DNA of 64,000 bases from contig OY969779.1 of assembly GCA_963703015.1 (NCBI GenBank), positions 248,001 through 312,000 on the forward strand. Reading direction: 5' to 3'. Positions 9,392 to 17,449 of the stretch are shown here, piece by piece; the stretch's first letter is position 1; each line of letters begins with the position of its first letter. The translations under genes and the position numbers were made by a program. A model generated the notes under the pieces. It saw only the letters and a program-made list of their open reading frames with translations. It searched no databases and had not been told where the DNA came from. The DNA comes from Methanobacterium_B sp963703015 (lineage in GTDB: Archaea; Methanobacteriota; Methanobacteria; Methanobacteriales; Methanobacteriaceae).

Positions 9392-9783
9392 TACTTATCA
9401 ATCCTTCAACTTTTTTTTATTTCCCAAATAATAAGTCATATTATCCCACTTTCAACTGCAAAACATCCAGGGTTATTGTTACCAAACCCCAAAAATTGCT
9501 TGAAATTAAAAAAAAAGTATGATTATCTTGAATTTGCTACTTCCGTTTCAATGGTTTTATAAATAGGGATGATATTACGATTATTAGCTTCCAAGAATTA
9601 TATCCCTCCAACAAATATCAAACAATTATTTCGACTTCTATAATATTATGAAATTTAATATTTGAGATTAAAAACAAGTCCAGAGCCCCCACATCAATCC
9701 CTGAGTTTCCAAAGATTTGAATAGTTTACAATTAAAATGATGGAAAAGTGTGGAAATAAATGAAAAACCCTAAATCTTTTTCT

Positions 9784-9793
9784 AAAATATATA
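9784..9793 (+). promoter_or_regulatory. TATA-like element for the split kinase gene
   Basis: AAAATATATA lies about 70 bp before the ATG at 9862, a plausible archaeal TATA box with a leader of around 45 bases. In such AT-rich DNA the match is weak evidence. Confidence 0.3.
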
Positions 9794-9861
9794 CATGACC
9801 AATCAAACATCTGAAAAAACTTATTAGAGTTAAAACAATAAAATAATAGAGGTTGGATTTT

Positions 9862-11427
9862 ATGGCAGGGAAGAAAATTCTGATTGTTGAAGATGAAACT
9901 GTAGAAGCCTTGGACATCAAGAAAATGCTGGAATCTTTTGGTTACGATGTTCCATCCGTCGTGCTAAACGGTGCAATTGCAGTTGAAACTGCCAAAAAAA
10001 TCAGACCAGACCTTATTTTAATGGATATAGTTCTCAAGGGAGAAGTCGATGGAATAAATGCTGCTAAAAAAATTAAAGAACTCAACATACCAGTCATATT
10101 TTTAACTGCACACTCCGATAATGAAGCAGTTGAAAGGGCTAAAAAAACTGAGCCCTACGGTTACATAGTAAAACCCTACGACCCAATCGATCTTAAAAAT
10201 ACCGTGGAGTTTGCATTGTACAGACATTCCATGGATGAAAAATTAAAAATCAGTGAAAAGAAGTACAGGAGTATCATTGAAAATCTTCAAGATGCCTATC
10301 TTCGTGCAGACAATAACGGTACCATTATCATGGCCAGCCCATCTGCAGCCCGCATGTTCAACTACAGCTCATCAAAGGAGATGATTGGACAGTCGGTGCT
10401 AAATATTTACAGTGACCCTGATACCCGGAAGTTAATGCTTGAACAGTTGGAGAAACACTCCAAACTTGAAGGCTACGAATTTGAGGGTTTAAGAAAAGAT
10501 GGCACAACATTTTGGTTGTCCATGAATTCACAGCCCTACCATGAAGCTAACAAGGTTATGGGTGTTGAAAGTTTTCTAAGGGACATCACAGAACCCAAGG
10601 AATCTGAAAAAAAAATTGAAAAACTGTACAGACTCTACGCCACTTTGAGCCAAATAAACCAAGCAGTAGTCAGGATCAATGATCAGGAATCTTTCTTCAA
10701 GATCATATGTAACGTTTGCATAGAATTTGGAAAGTTTAAAATGGCATGGATAGGGTCTGTTGATGAAGCCACAGGCAAGGTAACACCATTAGTGCATACA
10801 GGATCTGAATCAGGCTATTTGGACACTGTAGAGGTGAATGTTAAGAAATTAGACAGCCCCAGTAACAGGGCGATGAAAACTAAAAAATTCATACTCATAA
10901 AGGATGTGAGGGAAGAGCTGAATAGACCATGGGTCAAAGAAGCTATCAAAAGAGATTTCAATTCAATGGTTGTCATTCCAATAAAACTCAAAGCACGTGT
11001 GATTGCCATGCTCTACATCTACTCCTCTGAAGTAAACTTCTTCACCCATGAAGAACTGGATCTCATAAGGGAAATGGCCATGGACATATCCTTCGCAATC
11101 ACCACATTAAATTCTGAAAAGGAACGCAAACTACTAAGCAGGGCATTAATTGAAAGTGAAGAAAGCTACCGTGAACTGGTTGATAATTCAATAGTTGCCA
11201 TCTACAAAACAAACCTTGAAGGAAACATCTTGTTTGCGAACAATGCAATGGCAGAATTTTTTGGGTTTAAATCCATCAAAGAACTGTTTAAAACCAATGT
11301 AAAAGATCTTTACATGGATACAAATGACAGAAAGGTTTTGATGGACAGGTTGTTGTTTGAGGGAAGTATAAAACAGTGCGAAGTTGAAATGGCCACCAAA
11401 ACAGGAAAACCATCAACATATTACTGA
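9862..11427 (+). CDS. REC-PAS-GAF-PAS part of a frameshifted hybrid histidine kinase
   Basis: This is the 5-prime part of a sensor kinase gene. It holds a receiver domain (residues 4-118; phosphoacceptor D55 in LILMDIVLKG, conserved K104 in IVKPYD), a PAS domain (about 130-250), a GAF domain (about 265-425) and the start of a second PAS domain (from about 435). The last PAS breaks off at the TGA at 11425. The next frame, already open from 11412, continues the same PAS strand (ILLSAKLTDDVISGMMMDIS) without a gap. I start at ATG 9862, behind GAGGTT, rather than the TTG at 9853. The full protein would be about 1135 residues. As read, this half has no kinase domain. Confidence 0.85.
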   Translation: MAGKKILIVEDETVEALDIKKMLESFGYDVPSVVLNGAIAVETAKKIRPDLILMDIVLKGEVDGINAAKKIKELNIPVIFLTAHSDNEAVERAKKTEPYGYIVKPYDPIDLKNTVEFALYRHSMDEKLKISEKKYRSIIENLQDAYLRADNNGTIIMASPSAARMFNYSSSKEMIGQSVLNIYSDPDTRKLMLEQLEKHSKLEGYEFEGLRKDGTTFWLSMNSQPYHEANKVMGVESFLRDITEPKESEKKIEKLYRLYATLSQINQAVVRINDQESFFKIICNVCIEFGKFKMAWIGSVDEATGKVTPLVHTGSESGYLDTVEVNVKKLDSPSNRAMKTKKFILIKDVREELNRPWVKEAIKRDFNSMVVIPIKLKARVIAMLYIYSSEVNFFTHEELDLIREMAMDISFAITTLNSEKERKLLSRALIESEESYRELVDNSIVAIYKTNLEGNILFANNAMAEFFGFKSIKELFKTNVKDLYMDTNDRKVLMDRLLFEGSIKQCEVEMATKTGKPSTYY

Positions 11428-11447
11428 GTGCCAAGTTAACAGACGAT

Positions 11448-13265
11448 GTGATCTCAGGGATGATGATGGACATAAGCCAGTTGAAGGAAGTTGAAACTGA
11501 ACTTAAAAACAGTGAAAATAAATTCAGGGCACTGGTTGAAAATGCTTCAGATGCTCTTTTTGTCCATGATTTCGATGGAAACTTTGTAGATGTCAACAAA
11601 TCAGCCTGTGAAAGTCTTGGCTACACCAGGGATGAGCTGATTCATATGAATGTGTTTGAAATTGATGAGAATTTTGATATAGAATCTGCAAGGGATGTGT
11701 GGAGAAATATCAAATCAGGATCACCCAACACCATTTACAGCCATCAAGTACGAAAGGATGGAACAGTTTTTCCTGTTGAAATAAACTTTGCCACAGTGGA
11801 TATTGATGGAAAAAGATTGTACATGGGACTTTGCAGGGACATAACCCGCAGAATAGAAGATGAAAAACGTGTTAAGGAGTCTGAAAACAGATATAGAAAA
11901 GTTGGACAGCTCATATCTGATTTTGCATTTTCATGTGTACACAACGAAGTAGGAGTTTACCAGGTAGAATGGATAACAGATTCCTTCTTTAACATAACAG
12001 GTTACAGCAAAGCAAATCTGGATATGCATGGATGTTGGCTTTTTACTGTACATCCCAACGATGAAAAGATTGCATTTAATCAGATTCACAGTTTAAAATC
12101 TGGTATGAAAAGTGTTTTAAATTTCAGGATCATCGATGCCAACGGTCATGTTATATGGCTCGAAAACCATTTGGAATGTGTCGAAGATGAAGGTAGGTTA
12201 AGGTTGTATGGAGCTGCTAAAGATATAACAGAAATTGAAAAAGCTGCATCTGAACTCAAACTAAACGAAGAAAAGTTGAAGGCAATCATAAATAACTCAT
12301 CTGATCTCATTAGAATACTCGATAAAAACGGTAACATCGTGTTTGATTCACCATCCTCCACACGTATTTTAGGATATCCTGAAGGTTCTTTGATAGGTAC
12401 AAGTCCTCTTGACATCATACACCCAGATGATAGGGATAATGTTGTATCTGATATGAAAGAAGTGTTTAAAAACAGAAATCCAGGCACACCCTCAGAATTT
12501 AGAATATTAAAATCTGATGGAACCTACTTACCTGTGGAATCCATTGCACAGAACATGTTCGATGTTCCAAGTGTGAAGGGCATGGTTGTTACAACCCATC
12601 CAATAAAGGAAAGGAAGGAAATGGAAAATGCCATCAAAGCCTCACTCAAAGAAAAGGAAATACTATTAAAGGAAATACATCACAGGGTAAAAAACAATAT
12701 GCAAATTATATCAAGTCTTTTAAATCTACAAAAGGAATATGTGGATGATTTAGAGGCGATAAATGTGCTGCAAGAAAGTCAAAACCGTGTTAAAACCATG
12801 TCAATCATCCATGAAAAGCTCTACCAATCAGATGATCTGACACATATAAACATCCAGGAATACGTTGAAAAACTCATAAACGATCTCATATACTCCTACG
12901 CTGCAACCGATGTAAAACCTTCTATTGATATCAACCACATCAAACTGAACATTGAAACCGCTCTTCCATGTGGATTAATTATCAGTGAACTCGTATCAAA
13001 CAGCCTAAAATATGCTTATTCCAATGGTGAAAACAACATGTTGAAAGTATCCATAAAAAAAATTGGAGACATGTTCGAGTTGATCATCAGCGATAATGGT
13101 GTTGGTCTTCCCCCAGAATTAGATTTTCAAAACACAGAATCTTTAGGACTGCAACTTGTAAATAACTTGGTTGGACAGTTAGATGGTGAAATTGAACTCA
13201 ATCAAAACTCAGGAACAGAATTTAAAATTATTTTCAAGGAACTTCAGTACAAGCCAAGGATCTAA
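11448..13265 (+). CDS. PAS-histidine kinase part of the frameshifted hybrid kinase
   Basis: The 3-prime part carries the end of the broken PAS, three more PAS domains (about 20-135, 150-265, 275-395), a HisKA_2-type dimerisation domain with the phosphoacceptor H411 in KEIHHRVKNNMQ, and a HATPase domain (N box SELVSNSLKYAY, G1 box ISDNGVGLP). The nominal GTG start has no ribosome site, and the frame is open upstream into the preceding PAS domain, so this is not an independent gene. The HisKA_2 class differs from the HisKA kinases at 51-63 kb. Unless the shift is a sequencing error or programmed, the kinase half is not made. An IS element sits 79 bp downstream. Confidence 0.85.
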   Translation: MISGMMMDISQLKEVETELKNSENKFRALVENASDALFVHDFDGNFVDVNKSACESLGYTRDELIHMNVFEIDENFDIESARDVWRNIKSGSPNTIYSHQVRKDGTVFPVEINFATVDIDGKRLYMGLCRDITRRIEDEKRVKESENRYRKVGQLISDFAFSCVHNEVGVYQVEWITDSFFNITGYSKANLDMHGCWLFTVHPNDEKIAFNQIHSLKSGMKSVLNFRIIDANGHVIWLENHLECVEDEGRLRLYGAAKDITEIEKAASELKLNEEKLKAIINNSSDLIRILDKNGNIVFDSPSSTRILGYPEGSLIGTSPLDIIHPDDRDNVVSDMKEVFKNRNPGTPSEFRILKSDGTYLPVESIAQNMFDVPSVKGMVVTTHPIKERKEMENAIKASLKEKEILLKEIHHRVKNNMQIISSLLNLQKEYVDDLEAINVLQESQNRVKTMSIIHEKLYQSDDLTHINIQEYVEKLINDLIYSYAATDVKPSIDINHIKLNIETALPCGLIISELVSNSLKYAYSNGENNMLKVSIKKIGDMFELIISDNGVGLPPELDFQNTESLGLQLVNNLVGQLDGEIELNQNSGTEFKIIFKELQYKPRI

Positions 13266-13339
13266 AAAAATCATAAAAAAAAGTTGTGACTAATTTGTGT
13301 TGTTAGTCCACGTTTACGTTTCAAATCTTTGGATGATGT

Positions 13340-13344
13340 TCAAC
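13340..13344 (+). repeat. 5-bp target site duplication, left copy
   Basis: TCAAC abuts the left inverted repeat and is repeated directly after the right end at 15086-15090. This is the signature of transposition. Confidence 0.85.
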
Positions 13345-15085
13345 GAGGCTGTCTCATAATTAAATTTTTTTTTAATTTTTATTTTTAGATCTTGTTTTTG
13401 TGTGGGTTATATTTATATTGTAGTTTGTTCTATTATTATTTAGTTGTTTAAGGTTTTAGTTTGGTGTTTTTTATGGCTTTGAGAGATGATAAGATTGGTC
13501 AGACTTGGTTGGTGCCAAGGCGTGTTGTAGATTTCATTCCAGATAACCATATTTGTTTTTTTATTGCTCAACTTGTGCAGAATCTGGATTTTAAGAAAAA
13601 CGAACAAAAATATAAGTATACGAAGGGTAAACCTGCATATTCTCGTCGTATGTTAACAAGACTTGTGATTATGGCTTCTGTTGATGGAATATTTTCTTCT
13701 CGTAAGATAATGAAGCTTGCAGAGGAAAATGTGATTTATATGTACGTTTCAGGCATGGACAAACCAGATTTCAGGACAATCTGCAGGTTTAAAATCGAAT
13801 GCGCAGAACAAATCCAAGAAGCCTTCGAAATGACTATAAAAGTCGCTGAGAAAGCAGAAATGGTTCAATTGAAACATGTCGCAATTGACGGCACCAAAAT
13901 CAAAGCAAACGCATCATCATCCAATTTAATAAACAAAAAAGAAATTCACACAATTAAATACCTATTAGAAAAAGGAATTGAAACAGACAAAGCTGAAGAC
14001 AAAATATTGGGAGATAAACGTGGCGATGAAATGCCACCAGAACTCAAATCCAAAAAAAGAGTAAAAGAACTAATTGACAGTGTCAGAAAAGAAAATTCAG
14101 AACCACAAAAAGAATCAAAACCACAAAATACTACGGAAAAACTTCTAAAACAAGCCAGCAAAGGGCCCGAAGAAAAAAAAGCTGTTTTAAAAAAATTAGA
14201 ACACGCAGAAAATGAACTAAAAAAGACACGACAAAAAAATATTAGCCTAACAGACCCCGAAGCAAGGTGGATGATGAATAAAAAGAACCGCATGGAACTT
14301 TCATATAACATGCAACTTGCAGTAGACTACGACTCTGGAATAATACTAGCAAACAATGTAACACAAGACCCCACAGACCACCATCAACTAATACCACAAA
14401 TAGAACAATTAAACCAAAATATAGGTCCATTGCCACATAATATGGCCTTAAGTGCAGATAATGGATATTATACAAAAACTAATCTTCAATATCTAAACGA
14501 TAACGAACTTGATGGTTACATACCCAACCGAAAACAAGCACATGAATCTAAAAAACAAACAAAAACAGATAAACCATTTTCTAAACATAATTTCAAATAT
14601 AACTATGAAAAAGACTACTATTTATGTCCAAATAATGAAATATTAGAATATCAAAAGACTTATACTTATAATAATGTAAATATGCACCAATATTACACAA
14701 ATAAATGTTTAAATTGTCCAAATCAAATTGAATGCACAGGAAAAGATAGATTACGAGTTATAACAGATTATGGTGATGTTTTATCCAAACGAATGGCTCT
14801 GAAAATGGAAAGCAAAAACGGAAAAATAGAATTTGCAAAACGAAAACAAACAGTTGAATGGCCATTCGGAAACATAAAACAAAATCTAAAACACACAGAA
14901 TACTATACACGAGGAATCAAACAAACAACAACAGAAAACAACCTAATATGCATCTCACACAACATAAAAAGAATAAAAACCCACCAAACACAAAAACAAA
15001 ACATCCAAAATCAAACAAAAATACCAAATACCTAAAAAATTAGAAAAAATCTACAAAAAATTAGAAAAATTTATGAGACAACCTC
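13345..15085 (+). mobile_element. Complete IS1182-like insertion sequence
   Basis: A 1741-bp element. The left end GAGGCTGTCTCATAA and the inverted right end (GAGGTTGTCTCATAA on the minus strand) match at 14 of 15 positions. It is flanked by the direct repeat TCAAC on both sides and carries one full-length transposase. Intact ends, target duplication and reading frame point to a recent insertion. Both ends read inward are T/G-rich, so the plus strand switches from T/G-rich to A/C-rich near 13.8 kb. Confidence 0.93.
13473..15035 (+). CDS. IS1182-family DDE transposase
   Basis: About 520 residues. The N-terminal part (about 15-120) is the DUF772-type transposase domain (YSRRMLTRLVIMASVDGIFSSRKI...). 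The DDE catalytic triad is visible as D139 in VAIDGTKIKA, D329 in LSADNGYYT and E462 in VEWPFGNIKQN. A Cys cluster (CLNCPNQIECTG) before the last catalytic residue is usual in this family. Between D139 and D329 lies a charged coiled-coil insertion. The ATG at 13473 is preferred over a GTG four codons upstream. The protein looks active: no stop, no frameshift and all catalytic residues present. Confidence 0.93.
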   Translation: MALRDDKIGQTWLVPRRVVDFIPDNHICFFIAQLVQNLDFKKNEQKYKYTKGKPAYSRRMLTRLVIMASVDGIFSSRKIMKLAEENVIYMYVSGMDKPDFRTICRFKIECAEQIQEAFEMTIKVAEKAEMVQLKHVAIDGTKIKANASSSNLINKKEIHTIKYLLEKGIETDKAEDKILGDKRGDEMPPELKSKKRVKELIDSVRKENSEPQKESKPQNTTEKLLKQASKGPEEKKAVLKKLEHAENELKKTRQKNISLTDPEARWMMNKKNRMELSYNMQLAVDYDSGIILANNVTQDPTDHHQLIPQIEQLNQNIGPLPHNMALSADNGYYTKTNLQYLNDNELDGYIPNRKQAHESKKQTKTDKPFSKHNFKYNYEKDYYLCPNNEILEYQKTYTYNNVNMHQYYTNKCLNCPNQIECTGKDRLRVITDYGDVLSKRMALKMESKNGKIEFAKRKQTVEWPFGNIKQNLKHTEYYTRGIKQTTTENNLICISHNIKRIKTHQTQKQNIQNQTKIPNT

Positions 15086-15090
15086 TCAAC
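15086..15090 (+). repeat. 5-bp target site duplication, right copy
   Basis: TCAAC directly follows the right inverted repeat and matches 13340-13344. Confidence 0.85.
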
Positions 15091-15115
15091 TTAAAAAAAA
15101 GTGGTGTAAAAAGTT

Positions 15116-16153
15116 TTACAAAGTCCACAAGCGCCATTTATAGCCCGCATATGCAATAAGACAACCTAAACCTGCCAAGGCCACAACAAATCCTATTGAT
15201 CCAACTATAAGTGAACCTCCTACTACTAGATCTGCAACTGTTGCTTTTATTACATGTGACAATATTAGTACTGCTGTGACTGCTGCCGTTACTAAAGAAA
15301 CGCCCATTATTGTAATTCCCACCCCACCAACTATAACCGTATTTAATAGTAATCTATTGGAGGCTTCAGTATCCCCATTTAGACTGCTACTGTTGGTGTT
15401 ATTTGTGTTGTTGGTTACGTTCATATCTGGAGTGCTGTTAGAGTATATCACAGTATCTTTTTTGTCTTGAACTTCGTTGGCTAAATTATTGCTTATTGCT
15501 GCTAAAGAATGTATGTTACTGTTGTAAATATCAACAGATTGGGGAATGTTTTTAGACTTTTTTATCTGCTTTAAAGCATTTACACAGTTCTTGGTATGAT
15601 TCTGTTTATTGTTAAGAACAGATTTTAAGTTGGCCATATTTTTCTCTGTGTTGGATATATCATTTTTATAAGCCTTGTATCCCTTATACTCTGCCTGAAG
15701 TTTAGTATATTCCTTGGAATTGTTGGTTGAAACTTCGTAGTTATCAATCTTCTTTTTAAGAGCATCTAAATGTTCATTCACCCTTAACTTTTCTTTTTCA
15801 AGATCATCTAGAGTCTTTCCAGTTTGGGCCACTTCTTCAGAACTGTTTTCATAGGATTCTTCCATTGAAGGTAATATTTCAGATGCATGTTCAATAATAT
15901 CTGAATAGGGATTTAGATGTTCAGGGGATTGAACTGATTTAGAACCCAACTTTGGATTATTTATCGACTTATCAGTCTTTACCAAACTAATAGGATTCTT
16001 GGATAATAGAATTTTGTTTGGTGATCTGTTTACATCTGAAACTGTGTTATCATTTGATAAGTCACAGATTTGCACTGCACAAGCAGGTGAGATCATGACT
16101 ACCATGAAGCAATTAAAAAAGATTAGTGCCAGTTTAAGTTTGGTTCTGTTCAA
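15116..16153 (-). CDS. Coiled-coil membrane-anchored surface protein, paralog 1
   Basis: About 345 residues: signal peptide (ending near PACA), a polar region, a long coiled coil (about 85-210, starting MEESYENSSEEVAQTGKTLDDLE), an Asn/Thr/Ser-rich linker, and two C-terminal membrane segments ending in LIAYAGYKWRLWTL. The start is taken as TTG at 16153, five bases after GGAGGTAA; the TTG at 16168 overlaps that site. It is the downstream member of a tandem pair with the gene at 16255. Both share the signal, the ENSS...LDDLE/LNDLQ coil and the ending. The function is unknown; extracellular or cell-wall-zone location is inferred. Confidence 0.75.
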   Translation of the reverse strand: MNRTKLKLALIFFNCFMVVMISPACAVQICDLSNDNTVSDVNRSPNKILLSKNPISLVKTDKSINNPKLGSKSVQSPEHLNPYSDIIEHASEILPSMEESYENSSEEVAQTGKTLDDLEKEKLRVNEHLDALKKKIDNYEVSTNNSKEYTKLQAEYKGYKAYKNDISNTEKNMANLKSVLNNKQNHTKNCVNALKQIKKSKNIPQSVDIYNSNIHSLAAISNNLANEVQDKKDTVIYSNSTPDMNVTNNTNNTNSSSLNGDTEASNRLLLNTVIVGGVGITIMGVSLVTAAVTAVLILSHVIKATVADLVVGGSLIVGSIGFVVALAGLGCLIAYAGYKWRLWTL

Positions 16154-16254
16154 ATTTATTACCTCCAAATAGAATTCTTCTCATATTAGTAAATTATTTG
16201 CATCAAAGATTTTCATCCTTTTTTCAAGTTTTTAGGTACATATATCCTCTTTTT

Positions 16255-17358
16255 TTACAAACTCCACCAATGCCATCTGGTACCTGCATATGCAATGAGA
16301 CATGCCAATCCTGCCAGTGCAATTACAGCTCCCACAACAGCAAAAACCACCCCCACAGTTGATGCAGTCGCGATTGACTCTCCTAACCCCGAAGCAAAAA
16401 CATATTCCCCTACTTCGGTTGATGAAGCTAGAGAACATTCTACTAACAATTTCATGGTTTTTACATATGCTGCACCAAGTATTGCTGTACCAGTGACCCA
16501 AAATGGAATGGATACTCCACTAAGAACCACTCCACTTAAGAATATATTTTTGACAGTTCCTCCTTCCTTATTCATATCTGAATCTGTGCTGTTTGTAGAG
16601 TTACTGCTATTTGTAACGTTGGTAGGGGTGTTGTTGGAAACAATTACATATTCAGTATTATTTTTTACAACGTCAGCCAGATTGTTGCTAATTGTATTGA
16701 GGACTTGGATGTTGTTCTGGTAACTGGCCAAAGCTTGGGTGATGTTTTCAGATTTTTTTATCTGTTTCAAAGCAACCACACAATTTCCTGTACATGCCTT
16801 TTTCTTATTTAGAACTTGTTTAAGTTCGTTTATACTGGTTTCTGTCTCTTTAATATCAGTTTTTAAGCGATTATATTCCTTGTAATCGGTTTGTAGCTTT
16901 TTATATTCTCCAGTGTTGTTGGTTGAAACTTCATAACTTTCCAGTTTTTCTTTAAGTGCAGCTAAATGCTTTGTTGTTTGTTCCTGACGAAGCTGAAGAT
17001 CATTTAAAGCATTTCCAGCCCTAGTTAATTCATCTGAACTGTTTTCATAAGATTCTTGCATAATAGGTAAAATTTCAGCTGCATGTTGAACCGTACTGGC
17101 ATACTTATCTTTTTTATTTGATTTTACACTCGATTTAGAATTTGATACATTGTTAACAGATTTTTGTGTCTTTTCAACTGTTTTATTATCGTTTAAAGCG
17201 TTAAAAATTGACATGCACTGTGTGATTTGGTTTGAATAGTTTACATTCTGGGGTTGTGATACTTGTGAGATGTTTGTTTGTTCAGCGTAAGCCGGTGTAA
17301 CCATTATAATCAACAGGCTTATGAAATAAATCAGAATTTGGTTTATAGATATTTTAAT
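16255..17358 (-). CDS. Coiled-coil membrane-anchored surface protein, paralog 2
   Basis: This is the upstream twin of the gene at 15116, with the same order of signal peptide, coiled coil (MQESYENSSDELTRAGNALNDLQ onward), Asn/Ser/Thr linker and C-terminal membrane segments ending LIAYAGTRWHWWSL. ATG/GTG/TTG starts give a truncated signal peptide (TTG at 17313). The complete signal, aligned with paralog 1, begins at an ATT at 17358, four bases after GGTGA. I therefore place the start there, with the alternative at 17313. The function is unknown. The pair probably arose by tandem duplication. Confidence 0.7.
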   Translation of the reverse strand: MKISINQILIYFISLLIIMVTPAYAEQTNISQVSQPQNVNYSNQITQCMSIFNALNDNKTVEKTQKSVNNVSNSKSSVKSNKKDKYASTVQHAAEILPIMQESYENSSDELTRAGNALNDLQLRQEQTTKHLAALKEKLESYEVSTNNTGEYKKLQTDYKEYNRLKTDIKETETSINELKQVLNKKKACTGNCVVALKQIKKSENITQALASYQNNIQVLNTISNNLADVVKNNTEYVIVSNNTPTNVTNSSNSTNSTDSDMNKEGGTVKNIFLSGVVLSGVSIPFWVTGTAILGAAYVKTMKLLVECSLASSTEVGEYVFASGLGESIATASTVGVVFAVVGAVIALAGLACLIAYAGTRWHWWSL

Positions 17359-17449
17359 ATTATCACCACACTTTCATTCCTTCAAATCTGTTTTATAGAC
17401 ATTTTTATACTTATTTCCCTAATTATTTTAATTTAAATCCCTGTCCATT

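Larger units (their letters stand above)
9321..9861. other. Divergent intergenic region
   Basis: It separates the winged-helix gene (minus) from the kinase gene (plus). It contains the palindrome at 9377-9391 and a TATA-like AAAATATATA at 9784-9793, about 70 bp upstream of the kinase start. No gene was found. Confidence 0.45.

Noticed and set aside
13946..14475. Long minus-strand frames inside the transposase gene
   Set aside because: They are shadows of the A/C-rich coding strand and have no ribosome sites or domain patterns.
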